Shown: positions 23,056 to 35,373 of the stretch, in pieces
Layout: each line of letters starts with the position of its first letter
How positions within the stretch are numbered: the stretch's first letter is position 1
Assembly (NCBI GenBank): GCA_020091685.1
Contig: CM034595.1
Location: 7,401,132-7,465,131, forward strand
Origin: Lutjanus erythropterus
Taxonomy: Eukaryota; Chordata; Actinopteri; Lutjaniformes; Lutjanidae
Reading direction: 5' to 3'
Length of the DNA: 64,000 nt
Position numbers and translations under genes: made by a program
Notes under the pieces: generated by a model
The model's database searches: none
The model's input: the letters and a program-made list of their open reading frames with translations, nothing else
What the model was told of the DNA's origin: nothing

Positions 23056-23400
23056 TAGGGCTACACAGTGACTTACAAAATAATTAAAACAGCAATGTGG
23101 CCAAGTGCAACATCCAAATTGTAGAACCAGAACCAAATGCTGAACCCAAACCAAGTGCTGTAGAGCTGCAGAGACGTCCTGACCTACAAATCTTGTTCTT
23201 CAAAATGAAAGAAAATATGTTTGTTTGGCACAGACCCCAAACAAATGTCACATCAACAGGAATTTAATTGTTTTTTTTGTCAGTGTAAATTAAAAGTGTG
23301 ATGCAAAAAGGCCATTCCCACTAATCGCATCACATATCACAGTCACAATTTGAATCAAAATAATCATAATATGACTTTTTTACCACGTCATGCAGCCTTA
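23056..23400 (+). repeat. GGGCTGCACGATTAA-family element, complete copy
   Basis: From TAGGGCTACACAGTGAC to ACGTCATGCAGCCTTA, with inner words TGGCCAAGTGCAACATCC and CAGAACCAAATG. About 345 bp with inverted ends. Confidence 0.75.
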
Positions 23401-23494
23401 ATTTAAGTGAGAAAACCCAGCAGGACCGAGCTGACTCACTAGACAATATGTAGCCTATTCTCACATGGAACTAGTATTTTTCCTTTTTCAAAAA

Positions 23495-23575
23495 ACTGCA
23501 ATTTAGTTCTGGTTCTGGGATTTGGATATTGCACTTGGCCATATTGCGATTTCGATATTATTGCAATTAACTGCG
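23495..23575 (-). repeat. Fragment of the same family in reverse
   Basis: TTTGGATATTGCACTTGGCC and TTGCAATTAACTGCG. It lies about 100 bases from the complete copy and opposite to it, so the pair can form a hairpin. Confidence 0.65.
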
Positions 23576-24064
23576 TACACATGTGCAGTTCACCTTCTCT
23601 GTCATCATCACTCAATGTTAATGTCAACATTGCCGATCTCACCACACAGCTGCTGACTCCTGTTTAACAGGTTACGAGCTGCAATTAAATTCTGTACTTG
23701 TTCAGCTGTCTGATAACAAAAAACTGATGTTAAAAAATCATAACCACCGCAACAAATAAAAGCAAATATAGTAGATAATTTGCAGTGGAATTTTTTATTA
23801 CAAATTATGAACCTGGCTGATCTACAAAAGATTAAGATCACAGATGACCTCCACAATAATTCACCTGCTGTCTTTAGTGGGACTGTGAATTCTAGCAACA
23901 AGCACACTCAGTGAGCGAGCTCTCAGCTCAGCCGGTCGCTGATAAAAACAAGTCACAACATGTTAAAGCCATGAACTGTGGTCCTTTTCTACACAGTGCA
24001 GCCAAACACTAGGAACTACTTTCTACCACGTTAAATTTCACTGTTGAGATGTGAAGGATGCATC

Positions 24065-24148
<84 letters not shown>

Positions 24149-25425
24149 GTGTGTGTGTGTTTGCATGAGAGAGAAAGAGAGAGAGTGCTGTGGTTGATGA
24201 ACACATTTTTTTGTGTTTTGTCTCTCCTGCAAAAGCTTCAAATATTCTCAGGTAATTTTCACTGAAGCTTTGACACCTCAAAAATGCAATTGAGGACACA
24301 AAACAAATTATTTAATTATTTAAAAAAACAAAAAACATTAATAGTAACTGTTTTTTTGTTGTTGCTTTTTTTTTTTTTTTTTTTTACTTTTTTCTTATTT
24401 AATGTGATTTTAATTATTTATTTTACATAAACTCCTGGCCTCTGTTTGTGGTGTACATTGTGCTACAAAAGAGAAGTTGAAAGCATTGGTTTTCTTGTCC
24501 AATTAGACTATAATAAGTAAGAAATTATATTTACATGGATACAAGGAGATCTATTTATCATTATACAACAAGGTTGCATTATATTATTGTATTATATTTG
24601 TATAAAAACAGAAATTACATTGTTATATTTGTGATGGAGTTCACATCACTCAGTGTTCTAGTGAAATAATAATATTTTCAAAAGTGGTATTACTTTTTAC
24701 AGATACCTAGTTGTCCACTCACATAATAATGAAGTTATAGTGACATCAGACAATATAACAACTTGACTTCTGAGTGAAGTTGGATCTGAATCAAAGAGGT
24801 TCTAAGTCAGAACTTGAAGTTGATAAGCTGGAAACAAATTATATGATGTCCCGTGAAGTTCATTTGGAAGGCAGGCAAAACTGCACAATCTCTCCAAACA
24901 TCAAAATGACAGAGTGGTGCCTCTTTCTCAACAAAAACCTGCACCGACAACAACATGCAAAAGCATACAATCTATACAACAACAAAGAGTCATTTTGTAC
25001 TTCAGCCAACTGGCGTGATTAACACCTTAATTAGTGGGAGCTAATTAAATTTGCCAGTGACACTTTCACTTCCTACAGCCTCATATAACATTGTTAATAA
25101 TGTAATATATAGTTAGAATCATGGCTCCTCTGATTAAAACTGCACTCAAATCAGTTTGAATAAAAAATGCATCAGTTGTCCAGCCCTAATTAATGCTTGG
25201 CTTTTTTATGTTATTTTCACTGATTCATCCAATGAATCAAAAACAGTTTCTGGCTTTTTCAAACAACTCCCTGTTCCTCACCTGACTGAATAAATGAGGA
25301 GCTCAGAGCATCACAGTACATTCTGATTATTCATTTATGTTAGAAATTCACTTATATATCACCCAATCTTGAGAACAGGGACAAATCCTACCAAAACAAA
25401 AACCTTACAAAATCTTAGTACCAAA
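23576..25425. other. Intron stretch with a TG microsatellite
   Basis: Apart from the repeat at 24067-24161 and a T run at 24369-24385, no exon or element is recognised. TTAATTAGTGGGAGCTAATT at 25027-25046 is a paired homeodomain-core motif. Confidence 0.5.
24067..24161. repeat. Long interrupted (TG)n microsatellite
   Basis: About 95 bases of TG with TATG and AAATG interruptions, CA in the transcript, followed by an AGAG stretch (24167-24185). Confidence 0.95.
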
Positions 25426-25735
25426 ATCAGATGTGTCTCAACCATTAACATGTCAACTCAGTAGTCCTTCTAAATAAAAGCTAAATGAGAATTATGGTTT
25501 AAAAATGTGTATTTTGATTAGCATTAAGAGAATATTAAAAAATACAATGGCTGATCACTGTCACAATGCTCTAAAATGAAAAAAATGAAAATTTTTGCAA
25601 CTCTGTAAGGTGCCTGTTACAAGATTTTAAGGCTAAGAGTGTGATCTTTTAAAATATATCTTCCAGCATTATTGAAGAGTAAAAATCAAAACCCCCTCAA
25701 AATATGCTTTTGTCTAAATTCTCAAGAGTGATTAA
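25426..25735 (-). repeat. Unclassified repeat, copy 2 of an inverted pair
   Basis: Reverse of 10372-10723: ATCAGATGTGTCTCAACC, TGGTTTAAAAATGTGTATTT and CAAAACCCCCTCAAAATA. It lies 15 kb from copy 1 in the same intron. Confidence 0.75.
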
Positions 25736-27201
25736 ATGTAAAAAATTAATGTATTTAGCTATAGACTAAAATTAACAACTCTCAGACATCCTAGAAAATC
25801 TGTTGCAACAGCTGATTATCTCTCAGGCTACTGCAAGGTCATTTAGTGAGTCAAGATTTATTTGAATGTGAAATCTGAAGGCAAACATTTGAAAGTATCA
25901 CTAAAGCAGATGCACAGTTGTCTTTCTGCTTCTTGGAAATAATCAACTGACTAAAATGAGACTGAAAAAAGCCTCATCAAAAATAAGAGTCAATTAAGAT
26001 GAGGCACCAGTGTGCACACTTTTTCAGTAGCTGACAGACATTACATAGATTTTCAAGGTAATCTACTGTTGTGCCATTTGAGAGCTCTGCCACTCCATCA
26101 GACAGGATTGTAAAAGTCTTGAACCCTTGAATCCTTCAAACGAGCCTTGAAGACTTGAGGCTTCTGCTTAGCAAGTCTAGGCAAACACACAGAGCCACAG
26201 TTGTGTGCTGTGGGGGAACCACATCAAAACTGGATTAGGAAATGCAATCAAGGTGGATTAATTATGGATGGAGGGCTGTTCAGTTCTGCCTCATCTTTGC
26301 AGGCCTGTGCATATACACTGGCTGCTTCCTGCACAGGAAAGGAGAGGGCAAGCTGTCAACAGGCAGCAGAATCAAAGGATGCTGAGTGAGGCTGCTGATG
26401 GTGGGATGACAACAGCACCAGGCCTGCTCACCTGTTACCATCGGCTGAGACTCAAGTACTTGTCAGCAGACCTTCATTTGACGGCTCCAACGCATCTGTC
26501 TGACATGTCTGGACACATCAGCCTTCCAATTTGAGCGGTGGATAAGTGAGACATGAAGGGGGTTCTAAATGATGAACCATGAATGAACAATCAGAACAAA
26601 AGACAAGAATCGATGCAATCCATCCCCTCCTGTACCATAAATTCTCAAACAGTAGCCTTTATTTACCTCAGCAGCAGAAACAGGCCTTTATCAGAAACAA
26701 GCACATGTATCAGTCTTAAGACTTCCTGGATAATGTTTCACATTAAAAGCTTTCCAGCTCAAAGGTTATAATTCTTGCAGTCCCTCAGGGGGATTTCAAC
26801 ATGAAACATGGGCAGGAAAGGTTTCACTGACAGCAGCTAAACTCTGATAAAACAATGGCAAAGATGGAGCTGGGCACCAAACTTCAATTTGCTTCAGTAC
26901 TATCCAGTACTGAAAAATGTCTTGTCTTTCGGTACCAAATTTCAATACCTAAGTAGTAAATGTCACCAGTGTCACTGACTGGCATTAAACATGCCTGTCC
27001 TAAAATCTAATAATACTGGTGATCAGCTGTCTAACTTATTTCATCATAAAAGCAGTAACATGGAGGAAGTATTAAGTTTGCAAACAGAACCAACTACAAT
27101 CAATCAGGAGCAAAAAACAAAAGAGAGACTTCTCAATAAAAGATACTTGATGGCCACTTTGATGCAAATACCTAAAAGGCAACCCAGTCAGTGCAAAAAC
27201 A
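25736..27201. other. Stretch with no recognised feature
   Basis: No exon, no element. Frames at 26201-26534 have no known motif. Confidence 0.45.
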
Positions 27202-28108
27202 CACACAGACATGGTCAAGAGGTAGGCTTGTTCAAAATCAAGCCAACAGAATGGGGAAGAAAGTCGATCTATGTGACTCTGACTGGAATGATTGTTGGTC
27301 CCAGATGGGCAGTTTGAGTATCTCTTGCTGGTTGAGTGGTTCAAGCTGATAGGAAGGTGACAGTGAGTGAAATAACAAGGCGTCAGAACAGCACCGGACA
27401 GGTTCACACTGATATGGCAGCCCTTCCTGAGTCAAGCTGATGTGGTTCTGATAAAGACATGGGTGAGTTTTTAGTATGTAGTATGTAGCTAGGAACAGTG
27501 GAAACAAAATGCTGGAAAGATCCCTAAGATGTCCTAATATTTATTTCTTTTAAATATGATTATTTTACAGGACTTGCATACTTTTAATGTTTACCTATCT
27601 TCTTTGTATAGGTTAAGTTGTATACCCTCTGAATGTTATCATGGGTGTGCCAATATAGTGAATTGTCAAGGTTGTATTAATGAAAAGTGTAACGCACGTT
27701 CATTTTTTTCTTTTTACTGAACTAGGCCATAAAACAATAACAGCAAATATATTGCAGTCAGGAAGGAAGGAAAAATGGTATGGTAACATCTCTACTTTTA
27801 ATGGCTACTTCCAGCAGGACAGAGCATGTGTCATGTGTCATCTCAAGCTGGTTTCACCAACATGACAATGAGTCAAGTGTACTTCAATAGTACTTCAACA
27901 GACACTGGATCTCAACCCAGTGATTAAGCTCTGAGATAAACTGAAATGGGAGATTTACAGCAGAAATGTGCAGCTGACAACTCTGCAGCGACTGTGTGAG
28001 GCTATCATGTCAACATGGAGTGGAATCCCAAAGGAATGTTTCTAACACCTCGTTGAATCCATGCAAAGAAGGATTCAGGCTGTTTTGGAGACAAAGGGAG
28101 AAAGGCGT
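27202..28108 (+). pseudogene. Tc1-like transposase relic, internally deleted
   Basis: A start-like MGKK.DL.D at 27251 is followed by VG.RWAV, as in the paired N terminus of a common fish Tc1-like transposase. After a deletion, remains of the linker (VTVSEITR-like) appear near 27350. The C-terminal third is clear from about 27800: YFQQDRA, the second catalytic aspartate region, then LDLNPVIKL, LQRLCEAIMSTW, ECF-stop-HLVESMQRRIQAVLE. Stops and frameshifts interrupt it. It lies antisense to ASCC3 and is not functional. Inverted ends are not identified. Confidence 0.75.
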
Positions 28109-30030
28109 AGCTTATGAAATTGCCGCTGCGTGTATTTATCAAACAAGAAATAATAGATAAGTATAAAGCCCCATCTTGCATGTAAGCTTTCTTCAAATAA
28201 AGGCCTGGTCCTGAGGTTGCAGTAAAGGCAAGACAACACCACTCTGCTGTGCTGCATTTGTCTTTTTGATAAAAATGCAGTTTTCACTCACATTTTTTTT
28301 TTTAAACATAGCTTTTTTTTTCTTTTTTTTTACTTTCAACACTTTCTACACAGATGCTTTGGATTAAAAGCTTTACAGCAGTTCAAAAGGCAACATTCAT
28401 CCATTTCCTGGTGGCTTCTAATGTAAAAGTTCTGCAAGGTGTTGAATTTCATTTTCAGTGGCTCTACACCAATCAAAATGAGGAAAAGTAGAAGTAAATG
28501 GTAATGACTGATGAATTAAAACAGTATTTAGTGAAAGCAACATTACTTTGTTGAACTGATGAAATTAGTCCTTTAGAAATGTACATTTTGCTGAATTCCC
28601 CTTGGGAGCCGTTAAAGTGCAAGAAATTCTATGTTCCCCTTAATGTGTTCTTAATGAACGGCTGTGTTTGGTTCATGCTGGCGTTTATTAACCTCAGCTT
28701 CAGACAGAACAAGGCATTGAAACACACTTATTTTACAACATTTTATTCATAATTTTCCTTGGATCAGAGCTAAAATAACTAACAATGACAATTCTCCACA
28801 TCCTCCTCCTCAAACCTCCCACAGTCTGGCCAGTCTGGCAAAGACAGTGACATCTAACTTAAGTTTGGTTGGAGTTAATATTACTGCAGGTACTACAGCT
28901 TACCTTAGAGCAGATACACACAAAGTTTAATCTAGTCCTCACACATTTGCTCTTGTGTTTTAGGTTTCTGAAAGACTACAAAAAAGACAAGCACCTTCCA
29001 AACCCATGAGAGCTCAAAGGGCATAATCTCTTTTTTCCACTCAGGTTTTTTAGTCTGGAACATCTGCAGGCGTTGGGTTTCATTGACTGCAACATGACCC
29101 ATAGAATGTAAAAGTAGAAGCAACTGATATCAATTAGGGAATGAACGCTATTTGTGTTAAAAAGAGAAACTCAGAGCAGCAGCATGGTGAGTGTGATTTG
29201 ACACACTATCTAACTTAGGCCTTTGTATTTTTGGCTGCTGCTTTTGTTGAAAATTCTGGCCAAAATGTAGTCTACAGGGGGTTTTTGTGCCAAAAGTATT
29301 GCGCCTTTTATCAGCAACTGCTTTGGTGCGTTCATATTGTGCACACACACATTACGCGCCGGTGTGGCACTCGAGTGTGGACGCAACAGGGGAATGATGC
29401 ACTGACAATTTCTGCAAGATCAAGATAGTCATGAGGCAAACAAATGTGTGTTAGTAATGAAAGCTAGGATAAGTTAAGTGACAGAAGTAAACAGGACTAA
29501 GTAGTGAACCTGAACTTGACAAATCATTTAGCAAACATGAACGCACAGCACCGATATGTCTCCTGACTAACAGACCAGTGGATCATCCTACTGTGTGTCC
29601 ATTCAGTCTGTTAAAAAGTGACAAACATCTGTCAGTTCACTGAGGGACCGTCAATAAATTACCACTTGAATGCCACAAAGTAAGTGCAAGACACTCTAAA
29701 GACGCATGTCCAAATTGTGTATGCCACACATGCCATGCCGTGTACATCCTCCAGCCTTTGTCTCAAGACCCAGGGAAAACCCCAACACTGTTGTACTAAT
29801 GGAATCACTGCTGTGGAAACATTATGCTGAGCATTGGTTCCTAACATGGAGTCTGGGCCCATGGAAGGCAGCAGAGATCCTAAGGGGTCTCCAAGGCTTT
29901 TTCTGCTCTGAGGTTGTCAAAGATTTACACATGTTAACTAAGATCACAGTTTATACAAAAGTCTGTACACAAAACTATTTAAAGAGATTGGTTTTTTTTG
30001 GTCATAACTCAAAAACAGTTTGTATTATCC
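28109..30030. other. Stretch with no recognised feature
   Basis: T-rich runs at 28290-28335. Frames at 28005-28287 and 29706-30068 show no domain. Confidence 0.45.
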
Positions 30031-30433
30031 CAGGGGTTCTCAAACTTTTCCATGCCAAGGCCCCCTGATAGCATTAGGCTGCAGCAAACACCCCCCTACT
30101 GTGTCTGTAAAAACACACAACAAATGTAAAACTACAGATATAAAATGATTACTGAAATCATATTTCACAATTATATAAATAATAAAAATAATAAAAAATT
30201 GATTTCATTTATTGAGCATTTTTCCTCATCTTCCCCTCAAACTGCTGAGCACCTCCGGCACCCTCTTGCAGCCTACTCTGCTGGATTGTTAAAAGAAAAA
30301 ATGTTAATTATAACTGATGTCATTTTTTTTAACAATAAAGCTTTGGAATTAATCACTTATTACACTTGTGCGTGCGGGCCAGGGGGATCAGCTTTTCTTG
30401 CATACAAGTAGGAATAAAAGCTGGGAAGCGCTG
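30031..30433. mobile_element. hAT-like short element (CAGGGGTTCTCAAAC end)
   Basis: Left CAGGGGTTCTCAAACTTTTC and right AAAAGCTGGGAAGCGCTG are inverted partners typical of Charlie-type hAT elements. About 400 bp. The flanks share only ATTAT, so the target duplication has decayed or is absent. The 88-codon frame inside has no known domain. Confidence 0.65.
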
Positions 30434-32304
30434 CATTATAGTACAGGTAATCTAATCTCCCTCAATTTTTGACATTTATTAGGGCTTCCCCTTTATTTGT
30501 TTGTGCTAGCTTTTAGTTGAGACTGCTATTATTTAAATACTTTTTAATGCTTTTATTCATGAATTGATTCTCTGTTCAAGGGCTGTATTTGACACCATAA
30601 TTGTCTGGGTGAGGGATAAACAACACAGAGTAGAAAATCACAAAATAACAAACTTTTAAGTGTCGAGCAGCAGAAAGATATGCAGTCCAAATTGGGAGGA
30701 AAGAGTCATTCATTACTTATGCCTTTCAACCCCCCGCCCCCACCCCACCCCCGACTGTGGCTCTCCTGTAGCAGCTAAAGAGCAAAGCTTTCTGCGTTCC
30801 TTAATCCCTCCTCCTCTGCAGACTGTTTCCCTGTGGTAATGTGTCATTTCTCAGAACGTGTCAGCAGCTTGAGTGGATTCCTATCAATTAGTAGTTCATA
30901 GGAAATGCAGTTGTATGTGTACATGTGTGTGCGCCGTCATGGCTTCTGTCTTTATTCGAGTTGTCCATTCTGCTGTCAGTATCATGAGGTCGTAGTGTAT
31001 GTTTCTGTGCGTGTTCGGTGCATCAGTACTACTAAAGACTGGCACTTCCTCTCACTCACAGCAGACTGAGTAACATATTTATTCGGATAAATTAGGAAGG
31101 CTTTTACCACAGTGGCAAGTGCGGGACGCCTAGACCCTGATTCATTAGTTAAAAAGCACCCTAATAAATTCCCCACTTTTAATGTTTCACAGAGCTATTA
31201 AAGGCGTACCGACGCTCGCACAGCCCTGTTTCCTATTACAGCTTTCAATAAATGACAATCGGCACTCAGTGTAAACGGGAAGAGGAGGGGGGAGCGTCAG
31301 ACTTTTCTGCCTGCCTTTCAAAGCCTTCCTAATAGCACGTAAAGACTTATTAGGCATTGTGTGCCGGTGCTTTAGAGGAGTGAGGCACTTTGTTCCAGAG
31401 TTGCCCAGGCTTAAGTTAATGAATAGAGCCGCTGCTTGACTGAGGCTAATTCACATCGCTCAGCAGAAGAGGTTCCATATCAATCTATATCAGTTACACA
31501 GGGACTTTCAAAGATGAAGGGAAAACGGCTGGTGAGCTAGAGAGAAACTGAGAGGGGGAAAAAAGAGAGATAAGCCTTTTAGAAAGTGAAGACAAAGATG
31601 GAACCGTAGAGAATTTACTTCAGCTCCTATTCAGATTGTTTAGGTTTAAGTCTTTTTAGGAGAAGCTAGGACAGGAAGTCGGTAAAAAAAATAAAGTACA
31701 AAAACAGTTTACTGGTAGCTGTACAACAGAATCAAAACTATTTTAATGATTTTAATTGTTTTTTTTTTCCTTTCCAGGAAATGTAGCTCCCTGTGGACAG
31801 CTGCAACTCTTTAATCCATCCTAAGTACAGGGTTAGGGTTAGGGTTGATGTTTTTGTCACAAGTCAAGCAAGTGGGTCAGAAATGTACCTGCCTGAAGTA
31901 AATATTCAGGGAAAAACTTTCCCTGAAGTAAACTTTCAGGGAAAGTTATGTACAGGAATCTACATGTAATGTATAGTGATAACTTCAATTTTGTCAAAAT
32001 ACCCTTAGTGCCTTCTATTAAGTTCAAAGTTACAGGTCAATATTGTGATAAGGTCCATATTAAATACCTTCAAAGTCTTCACTGCACTGGTTTTATATGA
32101 TCACTGAGGCTGACCTCTCATTCTTACTAACGGGGCTACTAGGGGGCCCAAGTCATACAACTGCTTCAGTTTGAAATCTTGTCAAAGCTCGAGAAATATA
32201 TGTAAGTATCGTGTTAATGTTGCCGCAGCTTTGCAAATCTCAGCTGGCATTGCAGGAGGTGCTTCACCATCTGTTGCCTGGCGGGGATCTGCACTCTACT
32301 GAGT
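30434..32304. other. Repeat-poor stretch with a G-quadruplex motif
   Basis: No exon. It contains the C-run cluster at 30730-30752, a candidate conserved block at 31080-31480 and three GGGTTA units at 31829-31845. Confidence 0.5.
30730..30752 (-). promoter_or_regulatory. Potential G-quadruplex in the ASCC3 transcript
   Basis: The plus strand has C runs of 6, 5, 4 and 5 separated by single bases, so the transcript has four G runs with one-base loops, the most stable quadruplex layout. Formation is inferred. Confidence 0.6.
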
Positions 32305-33775
32305 GACTTATTCTAGTTGTTGAAGTTTTGAAAGCAAAATTCTTTCTCATTCTTGCTTGATATACGACTTCAGGTTCTCAACAGTTCGGGGTCTCTGTTG
32401 TTGTATTTTGTGCTTCATAATGCACCACACATTTTCAGTAGGAGACAGGTCTGGACTGCAGGCAGGTCAGTCTAGTACCTGAACTCTTTTACTAGGAAGA
32501 CACGCTGCTGGAACATGTCCACAATGTGTCTTGGCATTGTCTCACTGATATAAGCAGGGACGTCTCTGAAAAAGACATCATCTGTGTTGTGGAATTTGCC
32601 TCACTTGCCTCACTAGCTCTTAGAATGTTCCCTGAGTCTCTCTTTATATGGGTGACAATGCAGTCGTGAAGGGTCCAGTCATAGGTCATCTAACCTGGAC
32701 AGGCACACTAGTAGTTGGTCACTCTGCACAACTACAGTCCACAGATCTACAAGTAGGAGAGTAGTGCATCCCCCAGATACTTTCTCCTGAGGTCCCAAGG
32801 TTATGGCTTATCGGGCAGACAGACTGTCTCCACATTCTCTAGCAGGGCACAATACATGAGCAAGGCTGACAGATAAAGTGATTTAGAGCAAAGAGGTATG
32901 CATAGCTTCTTGTTTTGCACTTATGCCCAATAGAATTTGTGTACACATAGATAGACACATCAGGCCCATACATGGTGGCGTGTCAAATTCCAGCGAATGT
33001 CAGGGGACAGTTAAATACCTTCACTCGAGAAGTAACCTCCAGAATTGGGTTGGCAGTCACAATATTCTCAGTGTATTGCTAATCTGAATTCTCCTCGATC
33101 GAGCTTCATTAAATACTCCTGTGTAAGTCATCTGGGACTCCTGAACTCTTCTTCAGTGTCTGAGTGAACCATTCTTCAGAATTTCCACTACAATCTGGAT
33201 GGCAGCATATGTCACTCCAAAACCTGTATGTACCGTTCAGCATCAATAGTGGCCTCACAGCTGCTTTTGAAGTGAGTGCTGGTAACAATCTGGATGGTCC
33301 TTTTCCTCTTTAGCCCGGAGGACACGACATCCATGATTTATGAAAACAATCTGAAATGTGGACTCGTCAGACCACACCACACTTCCACTTTGCATCAGTC
33401 CGTATCAAATGAGATGATGATGTGTTTCTGGATGTTGTTGATAAATGTCTTTCTCTTTGCATGCTAGAGTCTTAACTTGTAGATGCAGCAACAAACTGTT
33501 TACTGACAACAGTTTTCAGACGTATTCCTGAGCCCATGTAGTGTCCTTTATACAATGATGTGGGTTTTTAATGCAGTTTTTAATGCAATGCTGCCTGAGG
33601 GGTCAAAGGTCATGGGTGTTCAAAGTTTGATTTAAAGTTAATCAGTTTGAACAATAAATGTTTTGTCTTTGTAGTGTATTCATTTGAATATTTGTCGAAA
33701 ACGATTTGCAAATCATTGCATTCTCTTCTTATTCACGTTTTACAGCGTCCAAACTTTTTTGGAATCAGGGTTGTA
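32305..33775 (-). pseudogene. Tc1-like transposase relic, split by an insertion
   Basis: Read on the minus strand from an intact-looking Tc1 end at 33775 (TACAACCCTGATTCCAAAAA). Order: [31 protein letters not shown] (first catalytic aspartate) near 33360, DAERYIQVLE-like near 33235, then after an unrelated 605-bp block, the LTCLQSRPVS.K/ENVW-like PDLSP region near 32455 and SKLQQL at about 32320. Stops are present in all frames. The copy is dead. The other inverted end is not seen. Confidence 0.75.
32585..33189. mobile_element. 605-bp unidentified insertion in the Tc1 relic
   Basis: The transposase relic is continuous if this block is removed. ATCATCTG (32577-32584) and ACAATCTG (33190-33197) flank it, a 6 of 8 match that could be a target duplication. 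The ends TGTGGAATTTGCC and, in complement, AGTGGAAATTCTG are weakly similar. I recognise nothing inside. Confidence 0.5.
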
Positions 33776-34659
33776 CTACTAAACTGAAGAGTAGCATCTC
33801 AAAATTTAAATTTAATTTTCTTGCCTTTCTGGAGGAAATATTTTCACACCAAGCTTCAGTTTTTTCTGCAGACTGCTAGCTATCAAAGCTGTGAGCAGAG
33901 TGTGTGTGTGTATGCAAATTAACTGGTCAAAAATATTTTTGGTGGTTTGCTGATTTGCTATTAACCACTGACATCCCTAGTTGTGGATGTGTGGAGTTAG
34001 AAAGAAGTGAGTCTACTAGACCTCTGTAGCCCGCTCCTCATGTCTGCTGGAGGCTACAGGCTCCAGGCTACATTAGCTACTATTAGCATAACATAATTTA
34101 AACTCCAACCAAACAATTGGTTGAATTTAATTGTTTTGACAAGGAAGAAGAACACATAAAATAAAAAAGATATGCTACTAATGCCTCTATTTCATCTGTT
34201 TTTTTAAGGACTGTGTCACTGAGCACCTTAAGCTCCATATAAGAGATCCAGATGATCAGTTAATGGCATTCAGGTTCTAATCCATCTGCATTCATAATGA
34301 ACTCTTTTATTTCTGTACCATTTTTAAAGTTATTTATTTAAGACAGGTGTTATACTGAAACTGGAAGACTGTAATGACTGTTTTTATCTTTGCTATATCT
34401 ATGTACAACAAATAACTAAGAATCCTAACCCTTTTAAAGGGATGATGTTGTCCAGATGATGTTGTCTGGAGTGTTTGTAGTGCAGTGTTGAAGAGAACCA
34501 GTGACCAGTGAGACATTTGTCACTTCATTAAGTTGTGCATATGTCTGTTTGTACAAACAAGAACACTGGGATTTATCAGACTGTTTCTGAGCATTTAAAA
34601 CATGCATGTAAAATTAGGCTCCTGGTTCCTTTGACAATTTTTCTAAGCTGCCTCAGTTT
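33776..34659. other. Stretch with no recognised feature
   Basis: Intron sequence without exon or identified repeat. Confidence 0.5.
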
Positions 34660-34925
34660 ATGGCTGCACAATTAATCACAATTGAAATAAAATCGCATTA
34701 TGACCAAGTGCAATATTTAAATCGTAGAACTCAAACCAAACCATAATTTTTTGAAAAGGAAAAGCGTGTGAGAAAACAGCATTATAATGAGGTACTGTAG
34801 ACCTGGCCTAAAAAAATACATGTTTGTTTGGTACAGATCTCAAAAAATATCACATCTTCATGATTTTCTTTTTTCTTTTTTCAGTGAACATGAAAATTGT
34901 AATGCAAAACTGATCATTTCACAGT
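34660..34925 (+). repeat. GGGCTGCACGATTAA-family element
   Basis: TGGCTGCACAATTAATCACA, CAAGTGCAATATTTAAATCG and TGTTTGTTTGGTACAGATC match 23056-23400. The right end is missing. Confidence 0.75.
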
Positions 34926-35330
34926 GGCTTTTACCTGCCAAAGATGTTGGCAGTAGCAGGTGGGAACAAACTATCTAAAGGAGGTCAGGGACATAAACAC
35001 TTCTATTCATATATACAAAATGCTATTTGACTGTACAGCACTGTTGTCTCTGTGGACACATCCCTGATGGAGGGATTAATTGTCAGATCCTCATAGATTA
35101 CCTTGATGAGGATTGAAAGTGACAGTATTGAAGAGACCTCGGCACTCACAGTGCAAACACACACACAGAGACACACACACACCTGAGCCAGCGTCGTAAA
35201 CTGTGAAAACAACAAGAGCAACAGTGTAGACGTGATTAAACCATCCGTTTATCAATTTGTCATGGCACAAGACACATGCACACACTTCCATCCGCAAACA
35301 GTCAATTATACACGCACACACAGGCACACT

Positions 35331-35373
<43 letters not shown>

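Noticed and set aside
24009-24299. Frames rich in His-Thr or Cys-Val
   Set aside because: Translations of the TG/CA microsatellite. The same applies at 9739-10033, 35091-35369 and 1440-1490.
29840-29900. GGGCCCATGG-containing segment resembling an exon
   Set aside because: No flanking splice sites in a compatible phase and no ASCC3 similarity.
31829-31845. Three GGGTTA telomere-like units
   Set aside because: Too short to indicate a telomere fusion; chance or microsatellite origin is enough.
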